From: an uncultured Oscillospiraceae bacterium
GTDB taxonomy: Bacteria; Bacillota; Clostridia; Oscillospirales; Ruminococcaceae
Direction of reading: 5' to 3'
Length of the DNA stretch: 64,000 nucleotides
NCBI GenBank assembly: GCA_934465295.1
Contig: CAKSKU010000010.1
Span: forward strand, 22,981-86,980
A model generated the notes under the pieces. That model searched no databases, was not told the DNA's origin, and was given only the letters and a program-made list of their open reading frames with translations. Positions 51,074-58,982 of the stretch are shown here, one piece after another. The translations under genes were made by a program, and so were the position numbers. The first letter of the stretch is position 1. Every line of letters begins with the position of its first letter.

Positions 51074-51901
51074 TTATGCGAGAGAGATCAGCTCTTCCGT
51101 TTCGACCTTCTCGACATTTCCCTTTATTTTTTCGCCGAGGAAGCACTCGGCATTTTCCTTGAACATTTCGGTGCTGTCCGATGAAAAGAACACCGTTTCG
51201 CCGTTCGTCTCACGCTCTGCGAGCATATCGTGCCTTGTGAGATATGCGCAGGCGAACTTTGCAGCTTCTCTGCCCGAGGAGATAAGCTCTACATTTTCTC
51301 CCATGAAGTCGGCGATGACGTCCTGCATTATGGGATAGTGCGTACAGCCGAGGATAAGCGTATCAACGCCATCACGCCTGAGCGGCTCAAGATACTGCTC
51401 TGCGACGAGCTGTGCGACCTTGTTGTTTCTGTCCGAAAAGCCGTTTTCCACAAGCGGCACGAACAGCGGACAGGCTGCGCCGACTACGGTGAGCGACGGC
51501 TTTATCGTGCGGATAGCCTTTGCATAAGCACCCGATCTTATCGTTGCGGCTGTTCCGATGACGCCGATCCTTCCGTTCCTCGTTTTAGCGCAGGCGGTCT
51601 GCACCGTTGGGAGGAGAACTCCCGTGAACGGTATCCCGTCGGCGTCCTTTTTTTCCATTCCGACTACCGATGAAACAGTTCCGCAGGCTGCGATTATCAT
51701 TTTGACATCGTGCTTTTTCATAAAGGCGATATCCTGCATCGCATATTCCATTATGGCTTCACGGCTTCGAGAACCATAAGGCAGACGTGCCGTATCGCCG
51801 AAATAGATGATGTTCTCGTTCGGCATAAGGCTGTGCAGTTCCTTATAGCAGGTCAGACCGCCCATTCCCGAATCAAAAACTCCGATCGCTGAATTATTCA
51901 T
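51074..51901 (-). CDS. murI: Glutamate racemase
   Basis: This 275-residue cofactor-independent racemase makes D-glutamate for peptidoglycan. Both catalytic cysteines are visible: IIAACGTVSS and LILGCTHYPIM. N-terminal IGVFDSGMGGLTCYKEL and FGDTARLPYGSRS are diagnostic. It lies downstream of ddl, separated by a terminator, and upstream of DUF1934. Confidence 0.96.
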   Translation of the reverse strand: MNNSAIGVFDSGMGGLTCYKELHSLMPNENIIYFGDTARLPYGSRSREAIMEYAMQDIAFMKKHDVKMIIAACGTVSSVVGMEKKDADGIPFTGVLLPTVQTACAKTRNGRIGVIGTAATIRSGAYAKAIRTIKPSLTVVGAACPLFVPLVENGFSDRNNKVAQLVAEQYLEPLRRDGVDTLILGCTHYPIMQDVIADFMGENVELISSGREAAKFACAYLTRHDMLAERETNGETVFFSSDSTEMFKENAECFLGEKIKGNVEKVETEELISLA

Positions 51902-51930
51902 TTAAAGCAACTCTCTTTTAGAATATTTTA

Positions 51931-51968
51931 TAAAAAACTGCGGCAAAAGCGAAACGTATCTGCCGCAG
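51931..51968 (-). terminator. Rho-independent terminator of ddl
   Basis: A perfect 8-bp stem CTGCGGCA / TGCCGCAG with a 15-base loop and TTTTTTATAAA on the - strand, 11 bases after the ddl stop codon. Confidence 0.85.
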
Positions 51969-51978
51969 CGGTATCAGC

Positions 51979-53037
51979 TTAGTTATCCATAGCTGACTCG
52001 ATAAGTCTGTCGAGAAGCTCGGGCTGTGAGATACCCATATTCTCCATAAGCTTCGGATACATACTGATAGGTGTGAATCCGGGGAGGGTGTTTATCTCGT
52101 TGAGAATGACAGTTCCGTCCTTTTTGAGGAAGAAGTCTATTCTTGAAAGTCCCGAACAGCCGATAGTCCTGAACGCTTTGAGAGCCGTTCCGCGAATTTC
52201 GTTTTCGGACTCGGCAGGGATATCCGCAGGAATGTTTATTCCCGATGTGCCTAAGATATATTTTGCGTCATAATCGTAGAAATCATTGCAGGAAATAATT
52301 TCGCCCACTCTTGAAGCGAAAGGCTTATCTGTGCCGAAAACAGCACATTCAAGCTCTCTGCCCTCGATGAATTCTTCAACGATGACCTTTTTATCGTGCG
52401 AGAATGCGAGCTTTATCGCATCTTTGAGCTGCTCAAACGAGCCTGCCTTATTTACGCCGACCGACGAACCGCTGTTGCAGGGCTTGACGAAGAGCGGAAA
52501 ATCGAGTTCGTTGATGATATTCTCGCAAATTTCATCGAGCTGACCGAGGTCGGACTGGCGGACAACTCTGTGCCTTGCCATGTGAATGCCTGCGGCTTCG
52601 AGGATAGTGTGAGTAACGGCTTTATCCATGCAGTCTGCGGAAGCAACGACCTTACAGCCGACATAAGGTATTCCCGAAAGCTCAAGAAGTCCCTGAATAC
52701 AGCCGTCCTCGCCGTGCTGACCGTGGAGAGCAGGGAAAACAACGTCAATTTTTGTTATCGAATATGTACCGTCGACGATCTTGACGATGCCCTTATACAT
52801 CGGGTCGGGAAGAATGACCGCAGGAACGCAGTCGGGGTTGGATTCCCAGTTGCCCGAGGTTATCATATTGACATCGCCGGGATAGAACAGCCAGCGACCC
52901 TTTTTCGTTATGCCGATAGGAATGACCTCATATTTATCGGCTGGGATAGCATTTATAATGTTAGTCGCAGAGATCAGCGAGATCTCGTGTTCGTTTGAAA
53001 CTCCGCCGAAAAGTACGGCAACTTTGATTCTGGACAT
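51979..53037 (-). CDS. ddl: D-alanine--D-alanine ligase
   Basis: This 352-residue ATP-grasp ligase makes the D-Ala-D-Ala dipeptide of the peptidoglycan stem. N-terminal KVAVLFGGVSNEHEISLISA, PALHGQHGEDGCIQGLLEL, the ATP-grasp segment FVKPCNSGSSVGVNKA, and LNEINTLPGFTPISMYPKL are present. The residue after EDG and the active-site loop are consistent with D-Ala rather than D-Lac specificity, but I did not resolve the specificity position firmly. The gene is monocistronic or follows the amidase. Confidence 0.95.
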   Translation of the reverse strand: MSRIKVAVLFGGVSNEHEISLISATNIINAIPADKYEVIPIGITKKGRWLFYPGDVNMITSGNWESNPDCVPAVILPDPMYKGIVKIVDGTYSITKIDVVFPALHGQHGEDGCIQGLLELSGIPYVGCKVVASADCMDKAVTHTILEAAGIHMARHRVVRQSDLGQLDEICENIINELDFPLFVKPCNSGSSVGVNKAGSFEQLKDAIKLAFSHDKKVIVEEFIEGRELECAVFGTDKPFASRVGEIISCNDFYDYDAKYILGTSGINIPADIPAESENEIRGTALKAFRTIGCSGLSRIDFFLKKDGTVILNEINTLPGFTPISMYPKLMENMGISQPELLDRLIESAMDN

Positions 53038-53181
53038 TTTTTACCACTCCTACGGTTGCAATTTCGTCATTAATGCAGCAAAAGCCGCTTTTTGCACAAA
53101 TATTATATCACATTTTTGACATAAAAGTCAAGCATTTTTCAAACTTTGCAATGCTGTTTGGGCAAAATTCCCTTGCAAAGC

Positions 53182-53919
53182 TCAGACGGAAATATAATCC
53201 GCCGCAGCATAGCCCGTCACGCCGCCGTAGCGAACGACATACCAGTTGCCCGTCTGACCGAGAACAGTCACCTCCGCACGGTTCGGGATAACGCCGACAA
53301 CACGGGCGTTGGTGTTCGGCAGGCTTCGGATATTGAGGTTCGAGCCGTCCGTTGTGACCGTTCCCGTTCGTGCAGGCACGGCTTCGACGAAAGGTATGCC
53401 GAAGTAGTCGCAAAGCGCTTGAACGAGGCTTCGTGCGATGGACTGCGTGTTCGACTTTATCCATTCTGCGTCCTCGGGGTTGTCGTGATAGCCAAGCTCG
53501 CAAAGCACCGCCACCGCACGGGTCTGCGTGACTTCTCCGAGCGAGGTCGTAGGGAGCGTATTGACCTTTGAGGGGTTGGGATAGATATTTTTGAGGTTGT
53601 TGACGATGATGTCCGCAAGCCGTTCGCTCTGTGCCGAATAGGGCGAATAGTAGATATCGATACCCGAAAGTATGCCTGCGAAGCGGCCTCCGCCTGCGTT
53701 TGAATGAAGCGCAAGGTGGACATCATAATAGCGTGAATTTGAATCGGCGATCGCACCCCGAACATCACGGTCGGGGTCGTTGCGCCCGTAGACTATGCCC
53801 GATGAGCGCAGATAGGGTTCCATAGCATCGGCGATGAGGTTCATCTGCTGCTCCTCGTTTCCGCCGTTGACATATTGGTTCCACTGCTGCGTTGACGGGC
53901 TCAGAAATACACTTGGCAT
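53182..53919 (-). CDS. N-acetylmuramoyl-L-alanine amidase with SH3 domain
   Basis: This 245-residue cell-wall hydrolase has an amidase_3-like catalytic domain (about 1-180) with zinc-binding LALHSNAGGG and the catalytic Glu region AVLCELGYHDNPEDAEWI, plus a C-terminal bacterial SH3 domain (about 185-245: GSNLNIRSLPNTNARVVGVI). The N-terminal GHGG motif that normally carries the first zinc His is replaced by LSPSTQQWN. There is no signal peptide. The start at 53919 has AAGGAGA upstream. The lack of a secretion signal recalls phage endolysins or export by a non-classical route. Confidence 0.85.
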   Translation of the reverse strand: MPSVFLSPSTQQWNQYVNGGNEEQQMNLIADAMEPYLRSSGIVYGRNDPDRDVRGAIADSNSRYYDVHLALHSNAGGGRFAGILSGIDIYYSPYSAQSERLADIIVNNLKNIYPNPSKVNTLPTTSLGEVTQTRAVAVLCELGYHDNPEDAEWIKSNTQSIARSLVQALCDYFGIPFVEAVPARTGTVTTDGSNLNIRSLPNTNARVVGVIPNRAEVTVLGQTGNWYVVRYGGVTGYAAADYISV

Positions 53920-53981
53920 AAAAAATATCTCCTTACAATGGCTTTTGTTCAAGTCTATGCAAGGAGATCTTTTGTTATGTC

Positions 53982-55604
53982 TTATGTCTCGTCTTTGGTT
54001 ATGATAACAGCATTTCTGCCCATCTGGACAAATCTTTTTTCAAAGAGACTTTTCTTGTATTTCATTGCGCCTTTCAGCGGATCGTTCATATAGACAACGT
54101 CCGCTTTGCTGTCATAGCCCGTGAGAAGCAGACAATGCTCGCCTGCCGCCCAGACATATTTTTCATTCGTTTCGGGAATGATCCATTCTGCACCTTTCTT
54201 TGGTTCTTTCATACTCATCGTCGCCCACACGACAACGGGGTTTCCCTCGGCAAGAGCGGAATACAAAGCGTCTGCGTCACAGCCCGTTATGTTGCGGACT
54301 TTCCAGCCGCCCGTCCTGTCATTATCCTCAAGAAATTTTTCCGCAGCATTGGCTATAACATCGGAATAGCAGCCGTATGCATAATAGCTCGCAGGGTCGC
54401 CGACAAAGACCTTGTTCGGGTCGGCGGCACGGTATTCTCCCTTTTCAAGATATTTATCCGCAAGCACAAGCTTGTCCGCATCAAAGCCTATGTAATTGAG
54501 CAGCATAGTCAGTGACGTTATCTCGCACCCCGTCGGAAGCTCGGGATTCTGGAGCAGCTTTTTCACCTTAAGTATCGCTTTTTGGGGAGGTGCGGAGGCT
54601 TCCCCGACCTTTACTGTGCAGGTCGGAGAGCACCGCAGCTTATCAGAGGAGGTCTCACGGACGGAGAGCTTGTATTCCCCTGCCGTGAGCGAGATCAGAT
54701 TTATTTTGTTTTTCCTGAACGGAACGACCTTTTTTTCGTCATTCAGAACAAGCTCGTATTCCTTATCCTCATCGTAATTTTCTATCACAGCCTGTATCCT
54801 GCCGTCTTTGTATATCGACTCGCACGAGCTGATGAATGTGAACCTTACGGCGGAGCCTGACCTGTCACCGTCCATATATACCGTGTATATATTCGAGCGG
54901 ACGCTTTCCCCGACCTTTACAGTAAATGTCGGGGAGTGCCGCAGCTTATTGGAGGAAACCTCACGGACGGAGACCTTGTATTCGCCTGCCGTGAGAGAGG
55001 GGATATCTGTTTTTTCGCTTTCAAAAGGTATCGTCTGCTCGCCGTTGTTAAGGATAAGCTCATACTCCTTGTCCTCGTCGTAATTATCGATAACAGCCCT
55101 TATTTTTCCTTTTTTGCAGATCGATACGCACGAGCTTACGAAATGCGCTTTTACGGAATATTTCGCTTCATCGCTGCCGACATATACCGTGTAAACGGGC
55201 GCAGCAACGTTCTCTTCGCCGCTTTTTTTCACGCAGATATTATAAAATCCGCTGTGAACGTTCGTCATGACCTTTTCGGCATTTTTCATCGGGGAAAAGT
55301 TATTTCCCGAGTCAAAGCTGACAAAGTACATGGTATTTTTATCGTATTTCTGCAGCCTGACGCCGATCTGACCGTTAGCCTTGCCGTCCGTGCAGTCGGT
55401 CACGGCAAAAACAGGATCCGGCTTTTCCGAGGACGTTTTTTCCTTTGCAAAAACGCTTAAAGAGGGTATAAATAAGACCGCAATGAACACTGACAGAAGC
55501 TTTGAAAGCAATCTGTGGACTTTGTGCTTCTTTGGAATGGCAGACGCTGCGCCCCCAAACAGCAATGCATCTGCACTTAACGCCGCCGTTTCTTCCTGAA
55601 TCAT
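53982..55604 (-). CDS. Secreted C39-like cysteine peptidase with tandem repeats
   Basis: This is a 540-residue exported protein. An unusually long hydrophilic N-region (about 35 residues) precedes the hydrophobic signal segment LSVFIAVLFIPSLSVFA. Two tandem copies of a roughly 105-residue beta-rich unit follow (each with IENYDEDKEYELVLN-like and SLTAGEYKLSVRE-like blocks). The C-terminal peptidase_C39_2 domain shows Cys in ELPTGCEITSLTMLLNYIGF (about residue 361), His in AAGEHCLLLTGYD (about 488) and Asp in VVYMNDPLKG. GAGGTGC lies before the ATG at 55604. Expression is probably controlled by the divergent XRE regulator. Substrate unknown; it may act on cell-wall peptides or other secreted proteins. 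Confidence 0.85.
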   Translation of the reverse strand: MIQEETAALSADALLFGGAASAIPKKHKVHRLLSKLLSVFIAVLFIPSLSVFAKEKTSSEKPDPVFAVTDCTDGKANGQIGVRLQKYDKNTMYFVSFDSGNNFSPMKNAEKVMTNVHSGFYNICVKKSGEENVAAPVYTVYVGSDEAKYSVKAHFVSSCVSICKKGKIRAVIDNYDEDKEYELILNNGEQTIPFESEKTDIPSLTAGEYKVSVREVSSNKLRHSPTFTVKVGESVRSNIYTVYMDGDRSGSAVRFTFISSCESIYKDGRIQAVIENYDEDKEYELVLNDEKKVVPFRKNKINLISLTAGEYKLSVRETSSDKLRCSPTCTVKVGEASAPPQKAILKVKKLLQNPELPTGCEITSLTMLLNYIGFDADKLVLADKYLEKGEYRAADPNKVFVGDPASYYAYGCYSDVIANAAEKFLEDNDRTGGWKVRNITGCDADALYSALAEGNPVVVWATMSMKEPKKGAEWIIPETNEKYVWAAGEHCLLLTGYDSKADVVYMNDPLKGAMKYKKSLFEKRFVQMGRNAVIITKDET

Positions 55605-55622
55605 ATTGCACCTCATTTTTGT

Positions 55623-55664
55623 GTCTAATTAGACTTATTTCTACATATTATAATCTAATCAGAC
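55623..55664. promoter_or_regulatory. Paired palindromic operators between the C39 peptidase and XRE genes
   Basis: GTCTAATTAGAC at 55623-55634 is a perfect 12-bp palindrome. ATCTAATCAGAC at 55653-55664 is a near copy whose centre is 30 bp away, about three helical turns. The second lies between the -35 and -10 boxes of the peptidase promoter and the first just downstream of the start site, so a bound dimer pair would block the promoter. The XRE protein encoded alongside is the obvious candidate repressor. Confidence 0.7.
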
Positions 55665-55675
55665 ACAAAAGTCAA
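55647..55675 (-). promoter_or_regulatory. Promoter of the C39-like peptidase gene
   Basis: On the - strand, TTGACT (55675-55670) and TATAAT (55652-55647) are separated by 17 bases that contain one of the two operators. Confidence 0.85.
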
Positions 55676-55723
55676 TATTTTTCAGTCAAATGTGGTACAA
55701 TAAACAAAAATGAGGTGTCGTTT

Positions 55724-56059
55724 ATGGCAAGATATAATAGAATAAAGGATCTGCGTGAGGACAGTGACAAAACACAGCAGGAGATAGCGGACTACCTCGG
55801 AACATCATCACAGCATTACGGAAAATATGAGCTCGGACGTGCGGAGATACCGTTTGACCGTGCTATTATGCTTGCAAAATATTACAATGTCAGCCTTGAT
55901 TACATTGCAGGACTTACGAACAATAAAAAAGGACTTACCGCAAAAATTTCCGAAAATCAGCAGGATATAATCAAGCTCACGCAGGAGCTTTCCATTCAGG
56001 AGCTTCAGCACACATTGGATATTCTTCAGGCAATACTTGATAATTTAAAAAGGCAGTAA
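55724..56059 (+). CDS. XRE family transcriptional regulator
   Basis: This 111-residue protein has an N-terminal Cro/C1-type helix-turn-helix (about 5-63: RIKDLREDSDKTQQEIADYL, GTSSQHYGKYELGRAEIPF) and a C-terminal helical segment (LTQELSIQELQHTLDILQAI) probably for dimerisation. It is divergent from the C39 peptidase gene, with two palindromic operators between them, so it likely represses that gene and perhaps itself. GAGGTG provides the ribosome-binding site. A bidirectional terminator follows. Confidence 0.9.
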   Translation: MARYNRIKDLREDSDKTQQEIADYLGTSSQHYGKYELGRAEIPFDRAIMLAKYYNVSLDYIAGLTNNKKGLTAKISENQQDIIKLTQELSIQELQHTLDILQAILDNLKRQ

Positions 56060-56063
56060 AAAA

Positions 56064-56095
56064 AGCAGATCGGACATAAATCCGGTCTGCTTTTT
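56064..56095. terminator. Bidirectional terminator between the XRE regulator and esterase genes
   Basis: AGCAGATCGGA pairs with TCCGGTCTGCT, with A-runs before and T-runs after, so it works on both strands. It sits between two convergent stop codons only 36 bases apart. Confidence 0.85.
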
Positions 56096-56623
56096 TTATT
56101 TGCTTAAACTTCCCCCCAAAACCTCTCCCAAAAAGCTTTTTAGCGGAAGTGTGCTGCCCGAGTGTCTGCCGTTCGGAACGACCTCGAAGTGGCTGTTTTT
56201 CAGCAGGTTTCGGGTCATATCGTGAGTATCGATGACCTCGTCGCTGCCGCCGACTATGACGGAAATTTTTGTCCCGTCGATATCCGCAAGCTCGCCGAAC
56301 AGCTTTATGAACGGGCGGATCTCGCCGACATAGCCAAGCCTCGGCAGGTGCAGGAATGGCATAAGGCACGGGTTCACAAGCACCGCAGGAAGTCCGAGCC
56401 GCACCGACAGCACAGCGGCATAAAATCCGCCGAGACTTGACCCGACAAGAGCTTTCGCACCGCACTCCCCTGCTTTCCGCAGTAGGATATCAAGCGTTTC
56501 ATCGGGCGAAAGCAGGTCGTATTCCAGCTCGGGCGAGGCGGTCTCATGACCGAGCGCCGTCAGGGCTTCATATGCGCTGTTTTCCGCACTGCCCTTGTAG
56601 CCGTGGATATTGAGCAGCTTCAT
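56096..56623 (-). CDS. YqiA/YcfP-type alpha/beta hydrolase
   Basis: This 175-residue small esterase begins MKLLNIHGYKGSAENSAYEA. The nucleophile elbow is ALVGSSLGGFYA, the acidic residue is in VIVGGSDEVIDTHD and the His is near the end in VPNGRHSGSTL. It matches the YqiA/UPF0227 esterase group in size and layout. The start at 56623 has GGGGGAA upstream; a frame open to 56719 crosses the divergent promoter region. Substrate unknown. Confidence 0.85.
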   Translation of the reverse strand: MKLLNIHGYKGSAENSAYEALTALGHETASPELEYDLLSPDETLDILLRKAGECGAKALVGSSLGGFYAAVLSVRLGLPAVLVNPCLMPFLHLPRLGYVGEIRPFIKLFGELADIDGTKISVIVGGSDEVIDTHDMTRNLLKNSHFEVVPNGRHSGSTLPLKSFLGEVLGGSLSK

Positions 56624-56713
56624 AAAATTCCCCCGTTTCCTTAGAATTTTTCCCATTATATCACAATTCTGCGCAAAATTCAAGGTTTTTCTCGGGCAAA
56701 TGCGGCAAACCGC

Positions 56714-56742
56714 TTGCAATATGCGCTTTAGTATGGTATAAT
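56714..56742 (+). promoter_or_regulatory. Promoter of purB
   Basis: TTGCAA at 56714-56719 and TATAAT at 56737-56742 are separated by 17 bases, 33 bases before the start codon. No purine operator or guanine riboswitch is recognised. Confidence 0.75.
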
Positions 56743-56775
56743 AAAAACAGTATTTTGGATTAGGAGTTGTTTTTG

Positions 56776-58209
56776 ATGTCTTTTGATAGCTATGAATCCC
56801 CTTTCTGCACCCGATATGCGAGCAAGGAAATGCAGTATATCTTCTCCGCAGATAAAAAATTCACCACCTGGAGAAAGCTCTGGGTCGCTCTTGCAAGGGC
56901 TGAAATGAAGCTTGGACTTCCCGTTACACAGGAACAGGTAGATGAGCTTGAAGCGAACGTTGACAACATTGATTATGCTGTTGCCGCCGAGAGAGAAAAG
57001 CTCGTCCGTCACGATGTTATGGCGCACGTTTACACATATGGTCTTGCCTGCCCGAAGGCTAAGGGAATAATCCACCTCGGTGCGACTTCCTGCTACGTCG
57101 GCGACAACACCGACATCATCATCATGCGTGATGCGCTCAAAGTTGTAAAGAGAAAGCTTATCAACGTTCTCGGTCAGCTTTCCGAATTTGCAATGGAATA
57201 CAAGGATATGCCTGCACTTGCTTACACTCATCTCCAGCCTGCGCAGCTCACGACTGTCGGAAAGCGTGCTACTCTTTGGATGAATGAGCTTCTTATGGAT
57301 CTTAACGAAATTGATTATCGTATCGAAAATCTTGCGCTCCTCGGCTCAAAGGGTACAACGGGTACGCAGGCTTCGTTCATGGAGCTTTTCGAGAACGACA
57401 CGGACAAGGTAAAGAAGCTTGAAGAGCTTATTGCAGAGGAAATGGGCTTCGACAAGGTAGTTCCCGTATCGGGTCAGACCTATTCAAGAAAGATCGACTC
57501 GCAGATCGTTGCGACACTCAGCGGAATTGCGCAGTCGGCAATGAAGTTCGCTAACGATATGCGAATTCTCCAGAACTTCAAGGAAATGGAAGAACCGTTT
57601 GAGAAGAATCAGATCGGCTCGTCCGCAATGCCTTATAAGAGAAATCCTATGCGCTGTGAAAGAATCACTGCTCTTGCACGTTACGTTATGATCGACTCGC
57701 TCAACCCTGCATTCACCGCAGGTACACAGTGGTTCGAGAGAACGCTTGACGACTCCGCAAACAAGAGAATTTCCGTTGCAGAGGGCTTCCTTGCGATCGA
57801 CGCTATCCTCAATATCCTTATCAACGTGACTTCGGGAATAGTTGTATATCCAAAGGTCATCCGTGCAAGAATTATGAAGGAGCTTCCGTTTATGGCTTCC
57901 GAAAACATTATGATGGACGCTGTAAAGAGAGGCGGCGACAGACAGGCTCTTCACGAGAAGATCCGTACCTACGCAATGGAAGCAGGCAAGCAGGTCAAGG
58001 AGTTCGGACTTGAAAATGACCTTATCGAAAGAATTCTCGCCGACCCCGATTTCAAGACTTCGAGAGAAGAAATTGAAGCTATCCTCCAGCCTGAACATTT
58101 CACAGGCAGAAGCGCACAGCAGACCGAAGAATTCGTAAACGGACTTATCAAGCCTATCCTTGAAGCGAATAAGGATATTATGGGCGAAAAGGCAGAACTT
58201 ACGGTTTAA
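56776..58209 (+). CDS. purB: Adenylosuccinate lyase
   Basis: This 477-residue homotetrameric lyase catalyses two fumarate-releasing steps in purine synthesis (SAICAR to AICAR, adenylosuccinate to AMP). Landmarks: IIHLGATSCYVGDNTDIIIM, TYSRKIDSQIVATLSGIAQS and the signature loop QIGSSAMPYKRNPMRCERIT (about 277-296). The start at 56776 is set by TAGGAG 9 bases upstream; a TTG at 56767 is too close to it. An R1 element starts directly after its stop codon. Confidence 0.97.
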   Translation: MSFDSYESPFCTRYASKEMQYIFSADKKFTTWRKLWVALARAEMKLGLPVTQEQVDELEANVDNIDYAVAAEREKLVRHDVMAHVYTYGLACPKAKGIIHLGATSCYVGDNTDIIIMRDALKVVKRKLINVLGQLSEFAMEYKDMPALAYTHLQPAQLTTVGKRATLWMNELLMDLNEIDYRIENLALLGSKGTTGTQASFMELFENDTDKVKKLEELIAEEMGFDKVVPVSGQTYSRKIDSQIVATLSGIAQSAMKFANDMRILQNFKEMEEPFEKNQIGSSAMPYKRNPMRCERITALARYVMIDSLNPAFTAGTQWFERTLDDSANKRISVAEGFLAIDAILNILINVTSGIVVYPKVIRARIMKELPFMASENIMMDAVKRGGDRQALHEKIRTYAMEAGKQVKEFGLENDLIERILADPDFKTSREEIEAILQPEHFTGRSAQQTEEFVNGLIKPILEANKDIMGEKAELTV

Positions 58210-58982
58210 TTCGGAATTCGGAATTATTTGCAAAGCTGACATTTGTCGCTCGATGCGAAGCCAACCAGCTGGTCAAGCTGAGCACAGCTTGCGAGGGGTC
58301 AAGGGGGCGAGAAGCCCCATTGTCGCTCTCCGCAGAGAGCGAAACTCCCTAAACTGACAGCTAAGACATTGCCGCAATAGAACAATATCTAACAGCTAAA
58401 AATGGCGCAATTCACACGAAATAGGTAAAACGGACTATGAGAAGTCAAGTTTTGTAAACCTAAAAATGTGAATTGCGCCATACTATTTTCCTCAAAAATC
58501 TATCCTTGAAGCGAAAATCCACGAACGCAAGTGAGTGAATTTGAAGCTTCAACGCTGTATGAATGGTAAAACGCAGTATGAACAGCGATGCTATATAAAT
58601 GTAAGAACGACAAATGTTGTTTCCCGTTCATATCCCACCGCCGCTCAAACGATGTCGGCGATAAATGCTTATCGCTTTCGCTCTGCGCATTTATCGCCGA
58701 GGATAGTTTGTTTGAAGAAAATAGAATGGCGCAATTCACATTATTGGTTTTACGAACTTTCTTTTTCATAGTTCGTTTTACCTTTTTTAGTGTGAATTGC
58801 GCCTTTTTTATTTGTTACTGATTACGCTATTGCAACAATGCAATAGCTCTTAGTTTAGGGAATTTCGCTCTCTGCGGAGAGCGACCAAAGGGCTTCCGCC
58901 CTCTGGACACCTGACGAGCTGTGCTCAGCTCGACCAGCTATTTGGCTTCGCAGTTCTCATACAAATGTCTGCTTTGCAACAA
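58210..58982. repeat. R1 palindromic element, full copy D
   Basis: This 773-bp copy fills the whole gap between the purB stop codon and the clpB stop codon. A short CGGAATT pair is at 58211-58226. The CAGCTGGTCAAGCTGAGCAC and CGCTCTCCGCAGAGAGCG blocks follow. Hairpins lie at 58404-58479 and 58738-58803, with GGCGCAATTCACA / TGTGAATTGCGCC stems. The second also pairs GGTTTTACGAACT with AGTTCGTTTTACC and is followed by TTTTTT. The core is the reverse complement of the cores in A and C, so the element sits in the other orientation. The right end is nearly identical to copy E. Confidence 0.88.
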
